64,000 nt of DNA from contig NZ_BMHM01000005.1 of the NCBI RefSeq assembly GCF_014640815.1, forward strand, positions 242,702-306,701, given 5' to 3'. Below are positions 1 through 9,718 of the stretch, piece by piece. The notes beneath the pieces are model-generated. The model searched no databases and was not told where the DNA came from. It worked only from the letters and a program-made list of their open reading frames with translations. The translations under genes were made by a program, and so were the position numbers. Source of the stretch: Vreelandella lutescens. Its GTDB lineage: Bacteria; Pseudomonadota; Gammaproteobacteria; Pseudomonadales; Halomonadaceae. Within the stretch, counting starts at the first letter, position 1; each line of letters starts with the position of its first letter.

Positions 1-103
1 GCAGAACCATGAACAGCCCCAGCATACGAGACGCATAAAGGCCGGCCAAGCCGCTGATTGCACGGCGTTCAGTGGCCAGCAGCAGTGCAGAAACCTTGCG
101 CAT
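1..103 (-). CDS. MFS transporter, N-terminal fragment
   Basis: Only the first 34 codons lie in the window; the gene runs off the left edge. The reading begins MRKVSALLLATERRAISGL and continues with a segment around YASRMLGLFMVL. That is the usual N-terminus and start of helix 1 of the MFS drug/sugar transporter found divergent from uvrA in Halomonas and Pseudomonas. An AAGG ribosome site lies five bases before the ATG, which supports this start. Substrate cannot be told. The intergenic region to uvrA is about 170 bp and must hold both promoters. Confidence 0.65.
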   Translation of the reverse strand, partial: MRKVSALLLATERRAISGLAGLYASRMLGLFMVL

Positions 104-214
104 AATGCCCTTGTGTATGGTGAATGGGCCAGAACGGCCTGAGATAACCGCCCATTCTAGCGCTTTGTCATCACGCTGGAAACGCCAAGCCCTGCGAGGA
201 AAGCTGAGACAGTT

Positions 215-244
215 TTGCCGGAAGCGGGAGTGCAAACGTATAAT
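215..244 (+). promoter_or_regulatory. sigma-70 promoter of uvrA
   Basis: A -35 box TTGCCG (215-220) and a perfect -10 box TATAAT (239-244) are separated by 18 bases, placing the transcription start near 251, about 24 bases before the uvrA ATG. I looked for a LexA operator (CTG-N10-CAG type) around it and did not see a convincing one. Confidence 0.6.
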
Positions 245-274
245 CCCTCTTTTACCACGCGATTCGAGGTGTTG

Positions 275-3124
275 ATGGACAGCATTCTGGTCAGGGGTGC
301 CCGCACCCACAACCTCAAGCAGATCGATGTGGAACTGCCCCGCGACAAGCTGATTGTGATCACCGGGCTATCTGGCTCCGGTAAATCGTCGCTGGCGTTT
401 GACACGCTCTACGCTGAGGGGCAACGCCGCTATGTGGAGTCGCTCTCTACCTATGCGCGCCAGTTCCTATCCATGATGGAAAAGCCCGATGTGGATCACA
501 TCGAAGGGCTCTCTCCTGCCATCTCCATTGAGCAAAAGTCGACCTCTCACAACCCGCGCTCGACGGTGGGCACGATTACCGAGATTTATGATTACCTGCG
601 CCTGCTGTTTGCTCGCGCAGGCACGCCCCGCTGCCCGGAGCACGGCGAAGACCTGGAAGCTCAAACCATTTCGCAAATGGTCGATCAAGTGATGAACCTC
701 GCCGAGAGCACCAAGCTGATGTTGCTGGCCCCGGTGGTAAAAGGCCGCAAAGGGGAGCACCTGCAGCTACTCAGCGAGCTGCGCGCCCAAGGCTTTGTGC
801 GAGTGCAAATTGACGGTCAGGTGCTTGAGTTAGACGATATCGCACCGCTGGATAAGCGTAAAAAACACGATATCAGCGTGGTGGTTGACCGCTTTAAAGT
901 GCGCGACGATATCGCCCAGCGTCTAGCAGAGTCGTTTGAGACCGCACTGAATCTGGCCGACGGCACCGCCATGATTCACTTTATGGACGGCGAGCAGGAA
1001 GACCTTGCGTTTTCATCGCGCTTTGCCTGCCCCGTCTGTGGCTACTCGCTCTCGGAGCTTGAGCCGCGCATGTTCTCTTTCAACAACCCTGCGGGGGCTT
1101 GTCAGACCTGCGATGGTCTCGGCGTTCAGCAGTATTTTGACCCCGACAAACTGATTAGCCACCCAGAGCTCTCCCTTGCAGAAGGCGTGATTAAAGGCTG
1201 GGACCGGCGCAATATTTACTACTTCACCCAGTTACAAGCACTCGCCAAACACTACCGGTTTGAGCTTGAAACGCCGTGGCAGGAGCTGGCTCGCCACGAG
1301 CGCGAGATCATCCTCAACGGCAGCGGCAACGAGCAAATTCCGTTTGTTTATGTAGGCGATCGCGGTCGCAAAGTCACCCGGGAACACGCCTTTGAAGGCG
1401 TGCTGCCCAATATGCAGCGCCGCTACCGGGAAACCGAATCCAATATGGTGCGCGATGATCTCGCCAAATATATTGCGGTTCAGCCTTGCACCACGTGCAG
1501 CGGCTCACGGCTGCGTAAAGAGTCACGCCATGTCTATGTGGATGACCATAACATTGCCGATATGGTCCGCCTCCCGATAGGCGAAGCACAGCGCTACTTT
1601 GCAGAGCTGGCCCTCCCCGGCCGCAAAGGTGAAATTGCCGACAAAATCGTCAATGAGATCCATGCCCGCCTGGAGTTCTTGGTCAACGTGGGCCTGGACT
1701 ACCTGAACCTAGAGCGCAGCGCCGATACGCTTTCCGGCGGTGAGGCCCAGCGCATCCGTCTTGCCAGCCAAATTGGCGCAGGCTTGGTGGGCGTCATGTA
1801 CATTCTGGACGAGCCCTCTATCGGCCTACACCAGCGGGACAACGACCGCCTGTTGAAAACGCTGGAGCGCCTGCGCGACCTGGGCAACACCGTGATTGTG
1901 GTGGAGCACGACGAAGACGCGATTCGCGCCGCGGATCACGTGCTGGATATCGGCCCCGGTGCGGGGGTTCATGGCGGTGAAATCGTCGCCCAAGGCACAC
2001 CCCAGCAGGTCATGGATAACCCCAACTCGCTCACCGGTCAGTATCTTTCCGGCACCCGAGAAATTGCCGTACCGCCCTACCGCATTCCCGGCAATCCAGA
2101 AAAGCAGCTGGTGGTGCGTGGTGCCACCGGCAATAACCTGCAGAACGTCACGCTCAGCCTGCCGCTAGGTCTGTTTATTGCCGTCACCGGGGTGTCAGGC
2201 TCGGGTAAATCGACGCTGATTAACGGCACGCTGATGCCGATTGCCGCCCGTGAGCTGAACCGTGCTACCACGCTCACCCCGGCACCCTATGAAAAAGTAG
2301 AGGGTCTCGATCAGCTCGATAAAGTGATTGATATCGACCAAAGCCCCATTGGCCGTACGCCGCGCTCCAACCCGGCTACTTATACCGGCATTTTTACACC
2401 GATCCGTGAGCTGTTTGCGGGCACCCAAGAAGCGCGCTCACGGGGCTATAAGCCGGGCCGTTTCAGCTTTAACGTGAAAGGCGGCCGCTGTGAAGCGTGT
2501 CAGGGCGAAGGCATGATTAAGGTAGAGATGCACTTTCTGCCCGATATCTACGTGCCTTGTGATGTGTGTAAGGGCAAGCGCTACAACCGCGAAACGCTGG
2601 ATATTCACTACAAAGGCAAGACCATCCACGAAGTGCTGGAGATGACTGTAGAAGATGCGCTGGCGTTCTTTAGCCCGGTACCGGCCATTGCCCGCCGCCT
2701 GCAAACGCTGATGGATGTAGGGCTTTCTTATATTCGCCTGGGGCAAAGCGCCACGACGCTGTCGGGCGGTGAAGCACAGCGGGTAAAACTGGCCCGCGAG
2801 CTGGCCAAACGCGATACCGGCAAAACGCTCTATATTCTCGATGAGCCCACCACCGGTCTACACTTTGAAGATATTCGCCAGCTGCTGACGGTGCTCCACC
2901 GCCTGCGCGATCATGGCAATACCATCGTGGTGATTGAGCACAACCTGGACGTGATTAAAACGGCCGATTGGCTGATTGATCTTGGGCCAGAAGGGGGCTC
3001 TGGCGGCGGGCAAATTATTGCTGAAGGCACACCGGAGCAGATCGCCAAGCAGAGCGTTTCACATACGGGTCGCTTCCTTGCTCCCCTTCTTGAGCGGGGT
3101 AACCGCGCGACCTCTAAGGCCTAG
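275..3124 (+). CDS. uvrA: Excinuclease ABC subunit A (UvrA)
   Basis: UvrA is the damage-sensing ATPase of nucleotide excision repair; its dimer scans DNA and loads UvrB. The 949-residue product has two ABC ATPase halves. The first Walker A is GLSGSGKSS at residues 31-39 and the second is GVSGSGKST near residue 660. There are two LSGGEAQR signatures and two CxxC zinc modules (CPVC...CQTC near residue 255 and CEAC...CDVC near 740). The reading frame is open 20 codons upstream, but ATG 275 gives the family N-terminus [15 protein letters not shown] and has a GAGGT ribosome site, so I chose it. Length is close to E. coli UvrA (940). Confidence 0.97.
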   Translation: MDSILVRGARTHNLKQIDVELPRDKLIVITGLSGSGKSSLAFDTLYAEGQRRYVESLSTYARQFLSMMEKPDVDHIEGLSPAISIEQKSTSHNPRSTVGTITEIYDYLRLLFARAGTPRCPEHGEDLEAQTISQMVDQVMNLAESTKLMLLAPVVKGRKGEHLQLLSELRAQGFVRVQIDGQVLELDDIAPLDKRKKHDISVVVDRFKVRDDIAQRLAESFETALNLADGTAMIHFMDGEQEDLAFSSRFACPVCGYSLSELEPRMFSFNNPAGACQTCDGLGVQQYFDPDKLISHPELSLAEGVIKGWDRRNIYYFTQLQALAKHYRFELETPWQELARHEREIILNGSGNEQIPFVYVGDRGRKVTREHAFEGVLPNMQRRYRETESNMVRDDLAKYIAVQPCTTCSGSRLRKESRHVYVDDHNIADMVRLPIGEAQRYFAELALPGRKGEIADKIVNEIHARLEFLVNVGLDYLNLERSADTLSGGEAQRIRLASQIGAGLVGVMYILDEPSIGLHQRDNDRLLKTLERLRDLGNTVIVVEHDEDAIRAADHVLDIGPGAGVHGGEIVAQGTPQQVMDNPNSLTGQYLSGTREIAVPPYRIPGNPEKQLVVRGATGNNLQNVTLSLPLGLFIAVTGVSGSGKSTLINGTLMPIAARELNRATTLTPAPYEKVEGLDQLDKVIDIDQSPIGRTPRSNPATYTGIFTPIRELFAGTQEARSRGYKPGRFSFNVKGGRCEACQGEGMIKVEMHFLPDIYVPCDVCKGKRYNRETLDIHYKGKTIHEVLEMTVEDALAFFSPVPAIARRLQTLMDVGLSYIRLGQSATTLSGGEAQRVKLARELAKRDTGKTLYILDEPTTGLHFEDIRQLLTVLHRLRDHGNTIVVIEHNLDVIKTADWLIDLGPEGGSGGGQIIAEGTPEQIAKQSVSHTGRFLAPLLERGNRATSKA

Positions 3125-3132
3125 TCCAGCGT

Positions 3133-3156
3133 TTCCCGGCACGCCAGTGCCGGGAA
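3133..3156 (+). terminator. Hairpin after uvrA, probable terminator
   Basis: A perfect 10-bp stem (TTCCCGGCAC / GTGCCGGGAA) with a GCCA loop lies eight bases after the uvrA stop. It lacks a following T-run, so it is a weak intrinsic terminator at best and could instead protect the mRNA end. Confidence 0.45.
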
Positions 3157-3184
3157 CAGGAAAAGAGCAAGCAAGACATGGAAT

Positions 3185-3208
3185 CACTGCATATAGTAGG
3201 TAGCAGTG
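3185..3208. promoter_or_regulatory. Inverted repeat upstream of the Crp/Fnr-type gene
   Basis: CACTGC and GCAGTG face each other across 12 bases, about 40 bp before the chosen start of the regulator gene. The spacing suits a dimeric regulator, and autoregulation is the obvious guess. It is not the FNR consensus (TTGAT-N4-ATCAA), so the binding protein is not known. Confidence 0.3.
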
Positions 3209-3248
3209 CCGTTTAACAATGGTTGAGACCGTTGAGGAGAAGGACGCT

Positions 3249-3986
3249 GTGGAACAGGACAATAGCTGCATTATTCGCCACTTTAGCCACTACTGTACGC
3301 TGACGGACGATGAAAAGCAGTTGCTAATCGCGTTAGAGGAGAGCCCGACAGAGATCAAAGCAGGCGCACTGCTCTGGGAAATGGGCTCACCGGCCAACGA
3401 GTTTTGCACACTGCGCAGCGGCTGGGCTTACTCCTACCGCCACCTGGAAAACGGCGACCGGCAAATTCTGGAAGTGTTTCTTCCCGGCGATATTATTGGC
3501 CTACGGGAATTCGCTTTTTCTCAGCGTCTTGAAAACGTGCGCATGATTACCGATGGCGTTGTGTGCCACTTCCCCCATAAGCGCATGCTGGAACTATTTC
3601 GCCAGTCGTTGCCGCTAACCTCCGTCATGTTTGCCATCGGCAGTCGCCATCAGGCCCTGCTGACAGAGCGCTTGGTCAATTTGGCACGGCGCAGCGCACG
3701 GCAGAAAATGGCGCACTTCCTCCACGAGATGTATCTGCGTCTGCGCCAAACCAACGACGATATTAGCGGGCAGTTCCGCCTGCCGCTCTCCCAAGAGCAG
3801 TTGGCGGATATCTTGGGCTTAAGCCCTGTGCATGTGAGCCGCACCTTTAGCGCGCTGAGTGAAGATGGGCTGGTCTTCCGTGACCGCTATCACCTTTCGA
3901 TTCCAGACCTTGAGGCGCTGGCCACGGAAGGGGAGTTTGACGACTGCTACCTAACCGACAACGTCCGACCACTACTCAACGACTGA
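3249..3986 (+). CDS. Crp/Fnr-family transcriptional regulator
   Basis: A 245-residue protein with an N-terminal cyclic-nucleotide-binding-like beta roll (about residues 20-130), a dimer helix and a C-terminal winged helix-turn-helix (recognition region LGLSPVHVSRTFSAL). It lacks the FNR cysteine cluster (CxxCx5C); the two early cysteines are nine residues apart, so it is unlikely to be a [4Fe-4S] oxygen sensor. The frame is open from an ATG at 3219, but that ATG has no ribosome site. GTG 3249 follows GAGGAGAAGGA by five bases, so I prefer it. It converges with nrdJb with only 8 bp between stops. Target genes cannot be told from the sequence. Confidence 0.85.
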   Translation: MEQDNSCIIRHFSHYCTLTDDEKQLLIALEESPTEIKAGALLWEMGSPANEFCTLRSGWAYSYRHLENGDRQILEVFLPGDIIGLREFAFSQRLENVRMITDGVVCHFPHKRMLELFRQSLPLTSVMFAIGSRHQALLTERLVNLARRSARQKMAHFLHEMYLRLRQTNDDISGQFRLPLSQEQLADILGLSPVHVSRTFSALSEDGLVFRDRYHLSIPDLEALATEGEFDDCYLTDNVRPLLND

Positions 3987-3994
3987 CGCTGCCC

Positions 3995-4756
3995 CTAGCC
4001 ACATTTTGACCAGCCGCACCCGGCATAACAGGTCGGGCAGCCATCCATCATGATCAAATCCCCCCGACACTCAGGGCACGTGCCTACGGTGGCGGGGCCA
4101 TCGTTTGCTTCTTTAGACGCCACGTTCACAGTGCTGGTAAGGTCTTCAGCCGCCGAGGGCTCCTCCGGCTGCCAGGCGTGACCATGCTGCATACGATGCG
4201 CATAGCGGGCCACCAGCGTTTCCACCGGCACTTGGTTACCCTCCTGATCTAAAAAGCCGCGGCGATAAAGAATCTGCTGAATTGACCAAGCAATCGCTGC
4301 CACTTCCGAATCGTGAAACATGGGTTTGTTCCAACGGTTCATGCCGCAACGCACTAAGCCTTTATCCCACGCTACCTTACGCAAATCTGCCACGGCCTGG
4401 GTCACGTAGCCCCCGCGTGCCGCCAACGACAGGCTGCGCATGGTGGCGGTGATCCACTGGTGCTCGCTGGAGAGCTGGCCGGAGGGGAAGAAAAACTCCA
4501 CCGGGCGCTCAATCACCACCCGCTGGCCGCCGATCACGCCCTCCACGGGCATAAACGAGACCAGCAGGTAAACTTTCTTGCGCCCCTCGGCCCCGACATA
4601 GGAGATTTTTTCCGACACCGCCTCAAGCGTACCTTCCGGGCGCGACGGGATGCGCACCGTCAGCGGGTCCTCCTCCTGAAGCTCCAAAGCCGGTGCTGGC
4701 TGCCCTTGCTGTTTGATCCGGTAACCAACAATTTTCGAGGTAATTTCTACCGCCAT
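3995..4756 (-). CDS. nrdJb: Class II ribonucleotide reductase, small C-terminal chain NrdJb
   Basis: A 253-residue protein matching the C-terminal part of adenosylcobalamin-dependent ribonucleotide reductase, which in Pseudomonas is made as a separate chain (NrdJb). The C-terminus carries CPEC, then CPTC, then CGWSKCG: a zinc-type cluster and the flexible-tail cysteine pair that re-reduces the active site. ATG 4756 is preferred over the GTG just before it because GGGAGA lies at normal spacing. It follows nrdJa by 49 bp in the same direction, so the two are surely co-expressed. The protein works with NrdJa in dNTP synthesis independent of oxygen. Confidence 0.88.
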   Translation of the reverse strand: MAVEITSKIVGYRIKQQGQPAPALELQEEDPLTVRIPSRPEGTLEAVSEKISYVGAEGRKKVYLLVSFMPVEGVIGGQRVVIERPVEFFFPSGQLSSEHQWITATMRSLSLAARGGYVTQAVADLRKVAWDKGLVRCGMNRWNKPMFHDSEVAAIAWSIQQILYRRGFLDQEGNQVPVETLVARYAHRMQHGHAWQPEEPSAAEDLTSTVNVASKEANDGPATVGTCPECRGDLIMMDGCPTCYAGCGWSKCG

Positions 4757-4805
4757 CACGTTCTCTCCCAGGTCTTTAGACAGTTCATTAAACGAGCGCT
4801 TGGGG

Positions 4806-6917
4806 TTACCACTTGCCGTAGGTGCCCTCTTTCAAGGCATCAAACAGGTTGGCGGCATTGTGCTCTTCACCGTCGTAAAGCACCTTTTCATCACCGGTTA
4901 GCTCCAGGGTCTCACCGTTTTCCAGCTCAAAGACGTAAGTGGTGTTTTTCAGGTCATCCTCACGCACCAGCACCCCCTGGAAGGCCTCTGGATTGAAGCG
5001 GAAGGTGGTACAGCCTTTTAAACGGCTCTCGTAAGCCTGCAAGTAAAGGTCTTGGAACTGCTCGAACGGGAAATCGGTCGGAACGTTCACCGTTTTAGAG
5101 ATCGCCGAGTCCACCCACTGCTGCGCTGCCGCTTGAACGGCAACGTGCTGCTCGGGAGTGACAGCATCAGCGGTAATGAAGTAGTCCGGCAGGTCGCTTT
5201 CCACCGCATTCGCCGCGATAAAGTGGCGATAAGCGGCGAGCTCGAACGACACCACTTCCACCTGCTCTTTGGTTTTCTTGCCCGATTGGATGATATTGCG
5301 GAAGTAGCGATGCGAGAACGACGGTTCAATACCATTGGAGGCGTTATTGCCCATGGAGAGCGAGATGGTGCCCGTGGGCGCAATCGAGCTGTGGTGGGTA
5401 AAGCGTGCGCCGTGCTCAGCAAGCTGCGCTACCAGTTCCGGCTCAAGCTCAGCCACTTTCGCCATGTACTGGCTGTAGCGGGCGTGCAGAATACGGCCCG
5501 GTACTTTGTCGCCCACTTCATAGCCGTCGCTGGCGAGCTGAGGGCGTTCACGCATCATCTTGGGCGTGATGGTGTGCTCCTCTTCAAGCACGGGGGCCAT
5601 GCCTTTCTCTTTGGAGAGCTCAAGTGCCTGCTTCCACCCCTCTATCGCCAGATGACGGCTCACCTCTTCGGTGAACGCCAGCGAGGCCTGTGAGCCGTAA
5701 GGGATTTTTAGCATGGTGAGCGTTGAGCCGAGCCCCAAAAAGCCCATGCCGTGGCGGCGCTTGGCTTCGATTTCACGCTGCTGCTGAGGGAGCGGCAGGC
5801 CTGCAATCTCCACCACGTTGTCGAGCATGCGGGTAAAGATCGCCACGACTTTACGGTAGCGCTCCCAGTCGAAGCGAGGCTCAGCGCTAAACGGCTCGAT
5901 CACAAACTTCGTCAGGTTGATAGACCCTAGCAGGCACGCGCCTTCCGGCGGCAACGGCTGCTCGCCGCAGGGGTTGGTGGCGCGGATATCCTCGCAGAAC
6001 CAGTTGTTGTTCATGCGATTGACCTGGTCAATCAGAATAAAACCCGGCTCGGCGTAGTCGTAGGTAGAGGCCATGATCGTATCCCACAGCTCGCGGGCCT
6101 TAATCACCTCGACAATTCGACAGGCCACGCGCCCTTCGCCATCAACGGTGTAGCCCTCTTCTACCACCGGCCAGTCGCGGTAAATCACATCCTCGGCGCT
6201 CACATCCTCTTTCTCACCAGGATGCAGTGGGAAGGCCAGCGGCCAATCGGTATTGTTTTTTACTGCTTCCATAAATTCGTCAGTGATCAACAGACTCAGG
6301 TTGAACTGACGCAGCCGACCGGCTTCGCGCTTGGCTTGAATAAACTCGCGTACGTCGGGATGGCCCACATCGAAGGTACCCATCTGAGCGCCGCGACGCC
6401 CACCGGCAGAGGCCACGGTGAAACACATCTTGTCGAAGATATCCATGAACGCCAGTGGGCCATTGGTGCCCGCACCTGCACCAAACACAAAGGCTCCTTT
6501 GTGGCGTAGCGTCGAAAAATCGTAGCCAATGCCAGCACCAGACTTCAGCGTAATGCCCGCATCCACGACGGCACCAAGAATATCGCGCATGGAGTCACGA
6601 ATAGTGCGCGAAACGGTGCAGTTAATCAGGCTCACAGCTGGTTTATAGGCATCAGCACCCGCATTGGACAAAATTCTCCCGGCGGGGATAGCACCGTTTT
6701 CTAGCGCCCAACGAAACTTGGGCAGCCATTCATCGGCTTTTGTACCCTCCACCGCTGCTAGTGCACGGGCCACACGCTCAAAGGTTGCCTCAACATCTTG
6801 ATCCACCGGTTGGCCATGGCGATCTTTTAAGCGGTATTTCGCATCCCAGATATCCCTAGACGGTGCCTGCATAGGGACCTCACTGGATGTCTTTATCGCC
6901 TTGGCTGCGGTGTTCAT
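4806..6917 (-). CDS. nrdJa: Class II (B12-dependent) ribonucleotide reductase, catalytic chain NrdJa
   Basis: This 703-residue chain holds the reductase barrel of class II ribonucleotide reductase, which converts ribonucleotides to deoxyribonucleotides with an adenosylcobalamin-made thiyl radical. Visible signatures are LINCTVS (substrate-side cysteine), NPCGEQPLPPEGACLLGSIN (finger-loop radical cysteine and glutamate) and APTGTISLSMGNNASNGIEP (phosphate-binding region). The C-terminal redox tail is absent and is supplied by the adjacent nrdJb. ATG 6917 lies nine bases after AAGGAG; a longer GTG start at 6935 would put the ribosome site inside the gene. I saw no cobalamin riboswitch upstream. 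Confidence 0.92.
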   Translation of the reverse strand: MNTAAKAIKTSSEVPMQAPSRDIWDAKYRLKDRHGQPVDQDVEATFERVARALAAVEGTKADEWLPKFRWALENGAIPAGRILSNAGADAYKPAVSLINCTVSRTIRDSMRDILGAVVDAGITLKSGAGIGYDFSTLRHKGAFVFGAGAGTNGPLAFMDIFDKMCFTVASAGGRRGAQMGTFDVGHPDVREFIQAKREAGRLRQFNLSLLITDEFMEAVKNNTDWPLAFPLHPGEKEDVSAEDVIYRDWPVVEEGYTVDGEGRVACRIVEVIKARELWDTIMASTYDYAEPGFILIDQVNRMNNNWFCEDIRATNPCGEQPLPPEGACLLGSINLTKFVIEPFSAEPRFDWERYRKVVAIFTRMLDNVVEIAGLPLPQQQREIEAKRRHGMGFLGLGSTLTMLKIPYGSQASLAFTEEVSRHLAIEGWKQALELSKEKGMAPVLEEEHTITPKMMRERPQLASDGYEVGDKVPGRILHARYSQYMAKVAELEPELVAQLAEHGARFTHHSSIAPTGTISLSMGNNASNGIEPSFSHRYFRNIIQSGKKTKEQVEVVSFELAAYRHFIAANAVESDLPDYFITADAVTPEQHVAVQAAAQQWVDSAISKTVNVPTDFPFEQFQDLYLQAYESRLKGCTTFRFNPEAFQGVLVREDDLKNTTYVFELENGETLELTGDEKVLYDGEEHNAANLFDALKEGTYGKW

Positions 6918-7006
6918 GACAAACAACTCCTTCACTGGGGATCAATAACGCTTAAAAGTGAGCCGATGCTCAGGCACATCGCTAAGGAGTATAGACCCGA
7001 CTTACT

Positions 7007-7034
7007 ACTATATGGGCCGCTTTTTGAAGATCAA
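7007..7034 (-). promoter_or_regulatory. Possible sigma-70 promoter of nrdJab
   Basis: On the minus strand TTGATC (7034-7029) and TATAGT (7012-7007) are separated by 16 bases, about 90 bp before the nrdJa start. The -10 region lies in an AT-rich stretch where an NrdR box might be expected, but I could not find a convincing pair of NrdR palindromes. Confidence 0.3.
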
Positions 7035-7122
7035 AATACCAGATATAGGAAAATCAGCATCTTACCCTTTTGCTTATTCACAACACGCTATAGGCTTAGG
7101 GTTTTCGCTGACGATATCTTCT

Positions 7123-7689
7123 ATGAGCCGCTATCAAACATTCCCATTGGCCGTGACGGCCCTGTTGCTAACCAGCGCCCAGCCCGCAGTGGCCGCCACC
7201 TTTAATGTGGCGTCCACTGACAGTCACGAGCATTGGCAGTCCATGGCATTGATCCTGGGGGAGGAGCGGCACTTTCGCGCCGTGGAAACCCATAGCTATT
7301 CCGATTCCACACTGAGCCTGAATACGACCCAAGGGGTATGTGATTTACCGTGGCTGGAAATGCGCGTGACGCTTGAGCAGCAGCAAGGGGAGAGCCGCGC
7401 CGTGAATCTAGTGCCTGCTCGACTGCGGATTGATGACAACCCGATTATCGATACGATGGCGGAGTTTATTACTGAGCGCGGCGATGACGGTTTTTACGCC
7501 CACTTCTACTTGAGCGATATGGAGACACTGATTGCGGAGATGCAGTCTGGGGAAGCGCTGTTTATTGGCTTTGATCAACATGAGCAGGAGCCATGGTACA
7601 TGACGTTCAGCCTAGACGGTGCCGACGAGGCCATTACGCGGATGCAAGCGCTGTGCTCCGCTGCGCCAGCTACCGATACGGCACCTTAA
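7123..7689 (+). CDS. Secreted protein of unknown function
   Basis: A 188-residue protein with a clear Sec signal peptide (MSRYQTFPLAVTALLLTSA, then probable cleavage after AVA near residue 24). The mature part has a single pair of cysteines (one in GVCDLPW, one in MQALCSA) that could form a disulfide, and no motif I recognise. An open frame extends to 6958, but only the ATG at 7123 gives a signal peptide at the N-terminus. Its stop codon shares the bases TTAA with the stop of the convergent phytochrome gene. Function unknown. Confidence 0.65.
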   Translation: MSRYQTFPLAVTALLLTSAQPAVAATFNVASTDSHEHWQSMALILGEERHFRAVETHSYSDSTLSLNTTQGVCDLPWLEMRVTLEQQQGESRAVNLVPARLRIDDNPIIDTMAEFITERGDDGFYAHFYLSDMETLIAEMQSGEALFIGFDQHEQEPWYMTFSLDGADEAITRMQALCSAAPATDTAP

Positions 7690-9695
7690 AGCACACGCTC
7701 TTCGGCAATTTCTACCCGATTACGTCCGCTGCGCTTGGCTCGGTACATCGCCACGTCTGCCCGGCCCATCAGGGTTTTACAACTGTCGCCTGGCCGCCAA
7801 ATAGCGACCCCGATACTCACCGTGATCGGCTGATCAAGCCCGCTCACATGCAGAGTCGCCACCAGGCTGCGTAAGCGCTCCGCAAGCCCCACGGCGGCTT
7901 CTATATCAGAGTGGGTTGCCAGTACCACAAACTCTTCGCCACCCCAGCGGCCTAGGTGGTCGCAACCGCGCAGCGATGCCTCAACTAAACGCGCCAGCGA
8001 CACCAGCACCTCATCCCCCACGCCATGCCCATGCGTATCGTTAATCTGTTTGAAGTGATCCACATCAAATAGCAGCAGCGCGAAGGCAGCGCCGTAACGC
8101 TTGGCAGCCACCAACTCTGCCTCAATAGCCTGCTCAATGCGGTAGCGGTTCCAGACCTGGGTGAGCGGATCAAAGTGCGCTAGCTGCTCGAGGCGCTGGT
8201 TGGCATCCGCCAGGGCTTTACGCTCTCGCTCCAGATGCATATTCAGCGTACTAATTTCGTAGGCGGAGATGGCAAGCGTCAGATCTTCGCCTAAATCCAT
8301 CACGGCAAGCCGTTCGACCCGCTGCCATGCTTCGCTTCTGCCCACGACCTCTTCGCACCACGCTGCTGAAGGTGCCACCATGACAGCAGGCAGCGGCGCC
8401 GAGGTGGGCTGCATTGCCCAGTACAGGGTTTCTACCTGCTCTGGGCGAAAGAAGATCAACCAACCACGCGCAGCGGGGTTCATCGACAGCGGCACGGCGA
8501 GAATGCCGCACTGATCCGGCATACTCAGCGACGCCGTCAGGGGTTCACTGGCCACGCCACGGGTACACCAGGGGCCACTGTGCCGATGAGCTTTTTCAAG
8601 CCGTTTTACAAATTGGCAAATGACAGGGGCCGTGGGCGTATGACCACTGGCAGAGACGCTGCCTTTAAGCCACAGCGCCACTCCGTGGGCTCGAAAGAGC
8701 GAACACCACGTCTCTGCTTGCTCATTTAGCAGTTGGGCGGGGCTTTGCGGCTCTACTCGCGCATTGGCAGAGAGCACCAAACTATCTTGCACACGCTGCA
8801 AGTAGCGTGCTTCCTGGCGGGCACGCAGCAGTAATAGCCGCTGAGTCGCCATTTGTACCAGGGTGCGGACGGCATCGCGTACAGGCGGTGCAACCGGATG
8901 AGGCGCGGCTGAATGGCAGAACAGCAGCCCCCAAAGCCCAGTATCCCCCTGCATGGCAATACTCAGTGCGCCGCGCACACCTAGGCGCTGTAAATAGCGT
9001 TGCCGTTCAGGAGCGGGAGCACGCAGAAAGCAGTGGCGCAAATCAATCTCTGCCTCAGGCGTGTACATGAGCAGCATGTCCGCAGGCGCATTCACATCAT
9101 AAATCAGCCGCACAGGGTGGCGCTCATAGGCCCGCCGCAGGGTGATCGGGAAGTCGCTGGCAGGAAAGCGCTGGCCTAACAAGACAGGCAAGTGGCCACC
9201 TTGCGCTTCAGCCACAATTAAGCCGTGCCAATCACTATCAAAATGACACACCGAGACTCGGTCATGGCCCGTCAACTGCTGCACCGCGGTGACTAGGTAG
9301 TCCAGCAACTCTTCTTGATGGGTGGCCTCTGCTATACGCATGAGCCGCTCATTGACTGTTCCCAACAGACGCCGTTTGCCGAGCGGATTGAGCGGCTCAA
9401 TCTCGACAATCACATGGCGCTCATTACGGTAGGCATTTAGCTGAAAGCGCGTGAGGGTGTGAGGACGGCTAAAGGCCAGTGGGCTCGTTAACCGCTGCTG
9501 ACCTTGAAGTTCATGACGTAACCGTTGGCTCAACCGTTTGCCCAAGACACTGCTGGCGGTCAAGGCGTGGCGCTCTTTGTCCGGTATACCCAGTAGCTGG
9601 GTCAGACGGGGACTGATCGCCTGAATATGTCTACTCTCACCGTCGAGCACCATAACGGCACCAAACGTTTGAAGTAGCGAGTGATGCTTCGACAC
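7686..9695 (-). CDS. Phytochrome-like PAS-GAF-PHY diguanylate cyclase
   Basis: The 669-residue product has the bacteriophytochrome core followed by GGDEF: PAS about 1-100, GAF about 115-285 with the bilin-pocket motif PASDFP (178-183) and GLLFCH (His261), PHY-like about 300-490, and GGDEF about 505-669. The cyclase looks active: DVDHFKQIND, then GGEEF at 585-589, with a product-inhibition RxxD (RGCD, 576-579) five residues before it. The protein begins almost at the segment aligned with IQPHG of other phytochromes, so the N-terminal cysteine that binds biliverdin is missing; the pocket histidine of the PxHxxYL motif reads Arg231, with no cysteine before it. The GTG start has GAGG eight bases upstream. 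It lies 23 bp after a stator gene, suggesting control of motility through c-di-GMP. Confidence 0.85.
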   Translation of the reverse strand: MSKHHSLLQTFGAVMVLDGESRHIQAISPRLTQLLGIPDKERHALTASSVLGKRLSQRLRHELQGQQRLTSPLAFSRPHTLTRFQLNAYRNERHVIVEIEPLNPLGKRRLLGTVNERLMRIAEATHQEELLDYLVTAVQQLTGHDRVSVCHFDSDWHGLIVAEAQGGHLPVLLGQRFPASDFPITLRRAYERHPVRLIYDVNAPADMLLMYTPEAEIDLRHCFLRAPAPERQRYLQRLGVRGALSIAMQGDTGLWGLLFCHSAAPHPVAPPVRDAVRTLVQMATQRLLLLRARQEARYLQRVQDSLVLSANARVEPQSPAQLLNEQAETWCSLFRAHGVALWLKGSVSASGHTPTAPVICQFVKRLEKAHRHSGPWCTRGVASEPLTASLSMPDQCGILAVPLSMNPAARGWLIFFRPEQVETLYWAMQPTSAPLPAVMVAPSAAWCEEVVGRSEAWQRVERLAVMDLGEDLTLAISAYEISTLNMHLERERKALADANQRLEQLAHFDPLTQVWNRYRIEQAIEAELVAAKRYGAAFALLLFDVDHFKQINDTHGHGVGDEVLVSLARLVEASLRGCDHLGRWGGEEFVVLATHSDIEAAVGLAERLRSLVATLHVSGLDQPITVSIGVAIWRPGDSCKTLMGRADVAMYRAKRSGRNRVEIAEERVL

Positions 9696-9718
9696 GAAGA
9701 TAGCCTCGAGATATCTCT

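Noticed and set aside
130..275. LexA (SOS) box before uvrA
   Set aside because: No CTG-N10-CAG palindrome of acceptable quality in the region.
3219..3248. Longer ATG start of the Crp/Fnr-type gene
   Set aside because: No ribosome site before it, whereas GTG 3249 has a strong one; the extra residues do not match the family.
6918..7122. Cobalamin riboswitch or NrdR boxes before nrdJa
   Set aside because: I found no B12-box-like sequence or paired NrdR palindromes; only a possible promoter and a small imperfect repeat.
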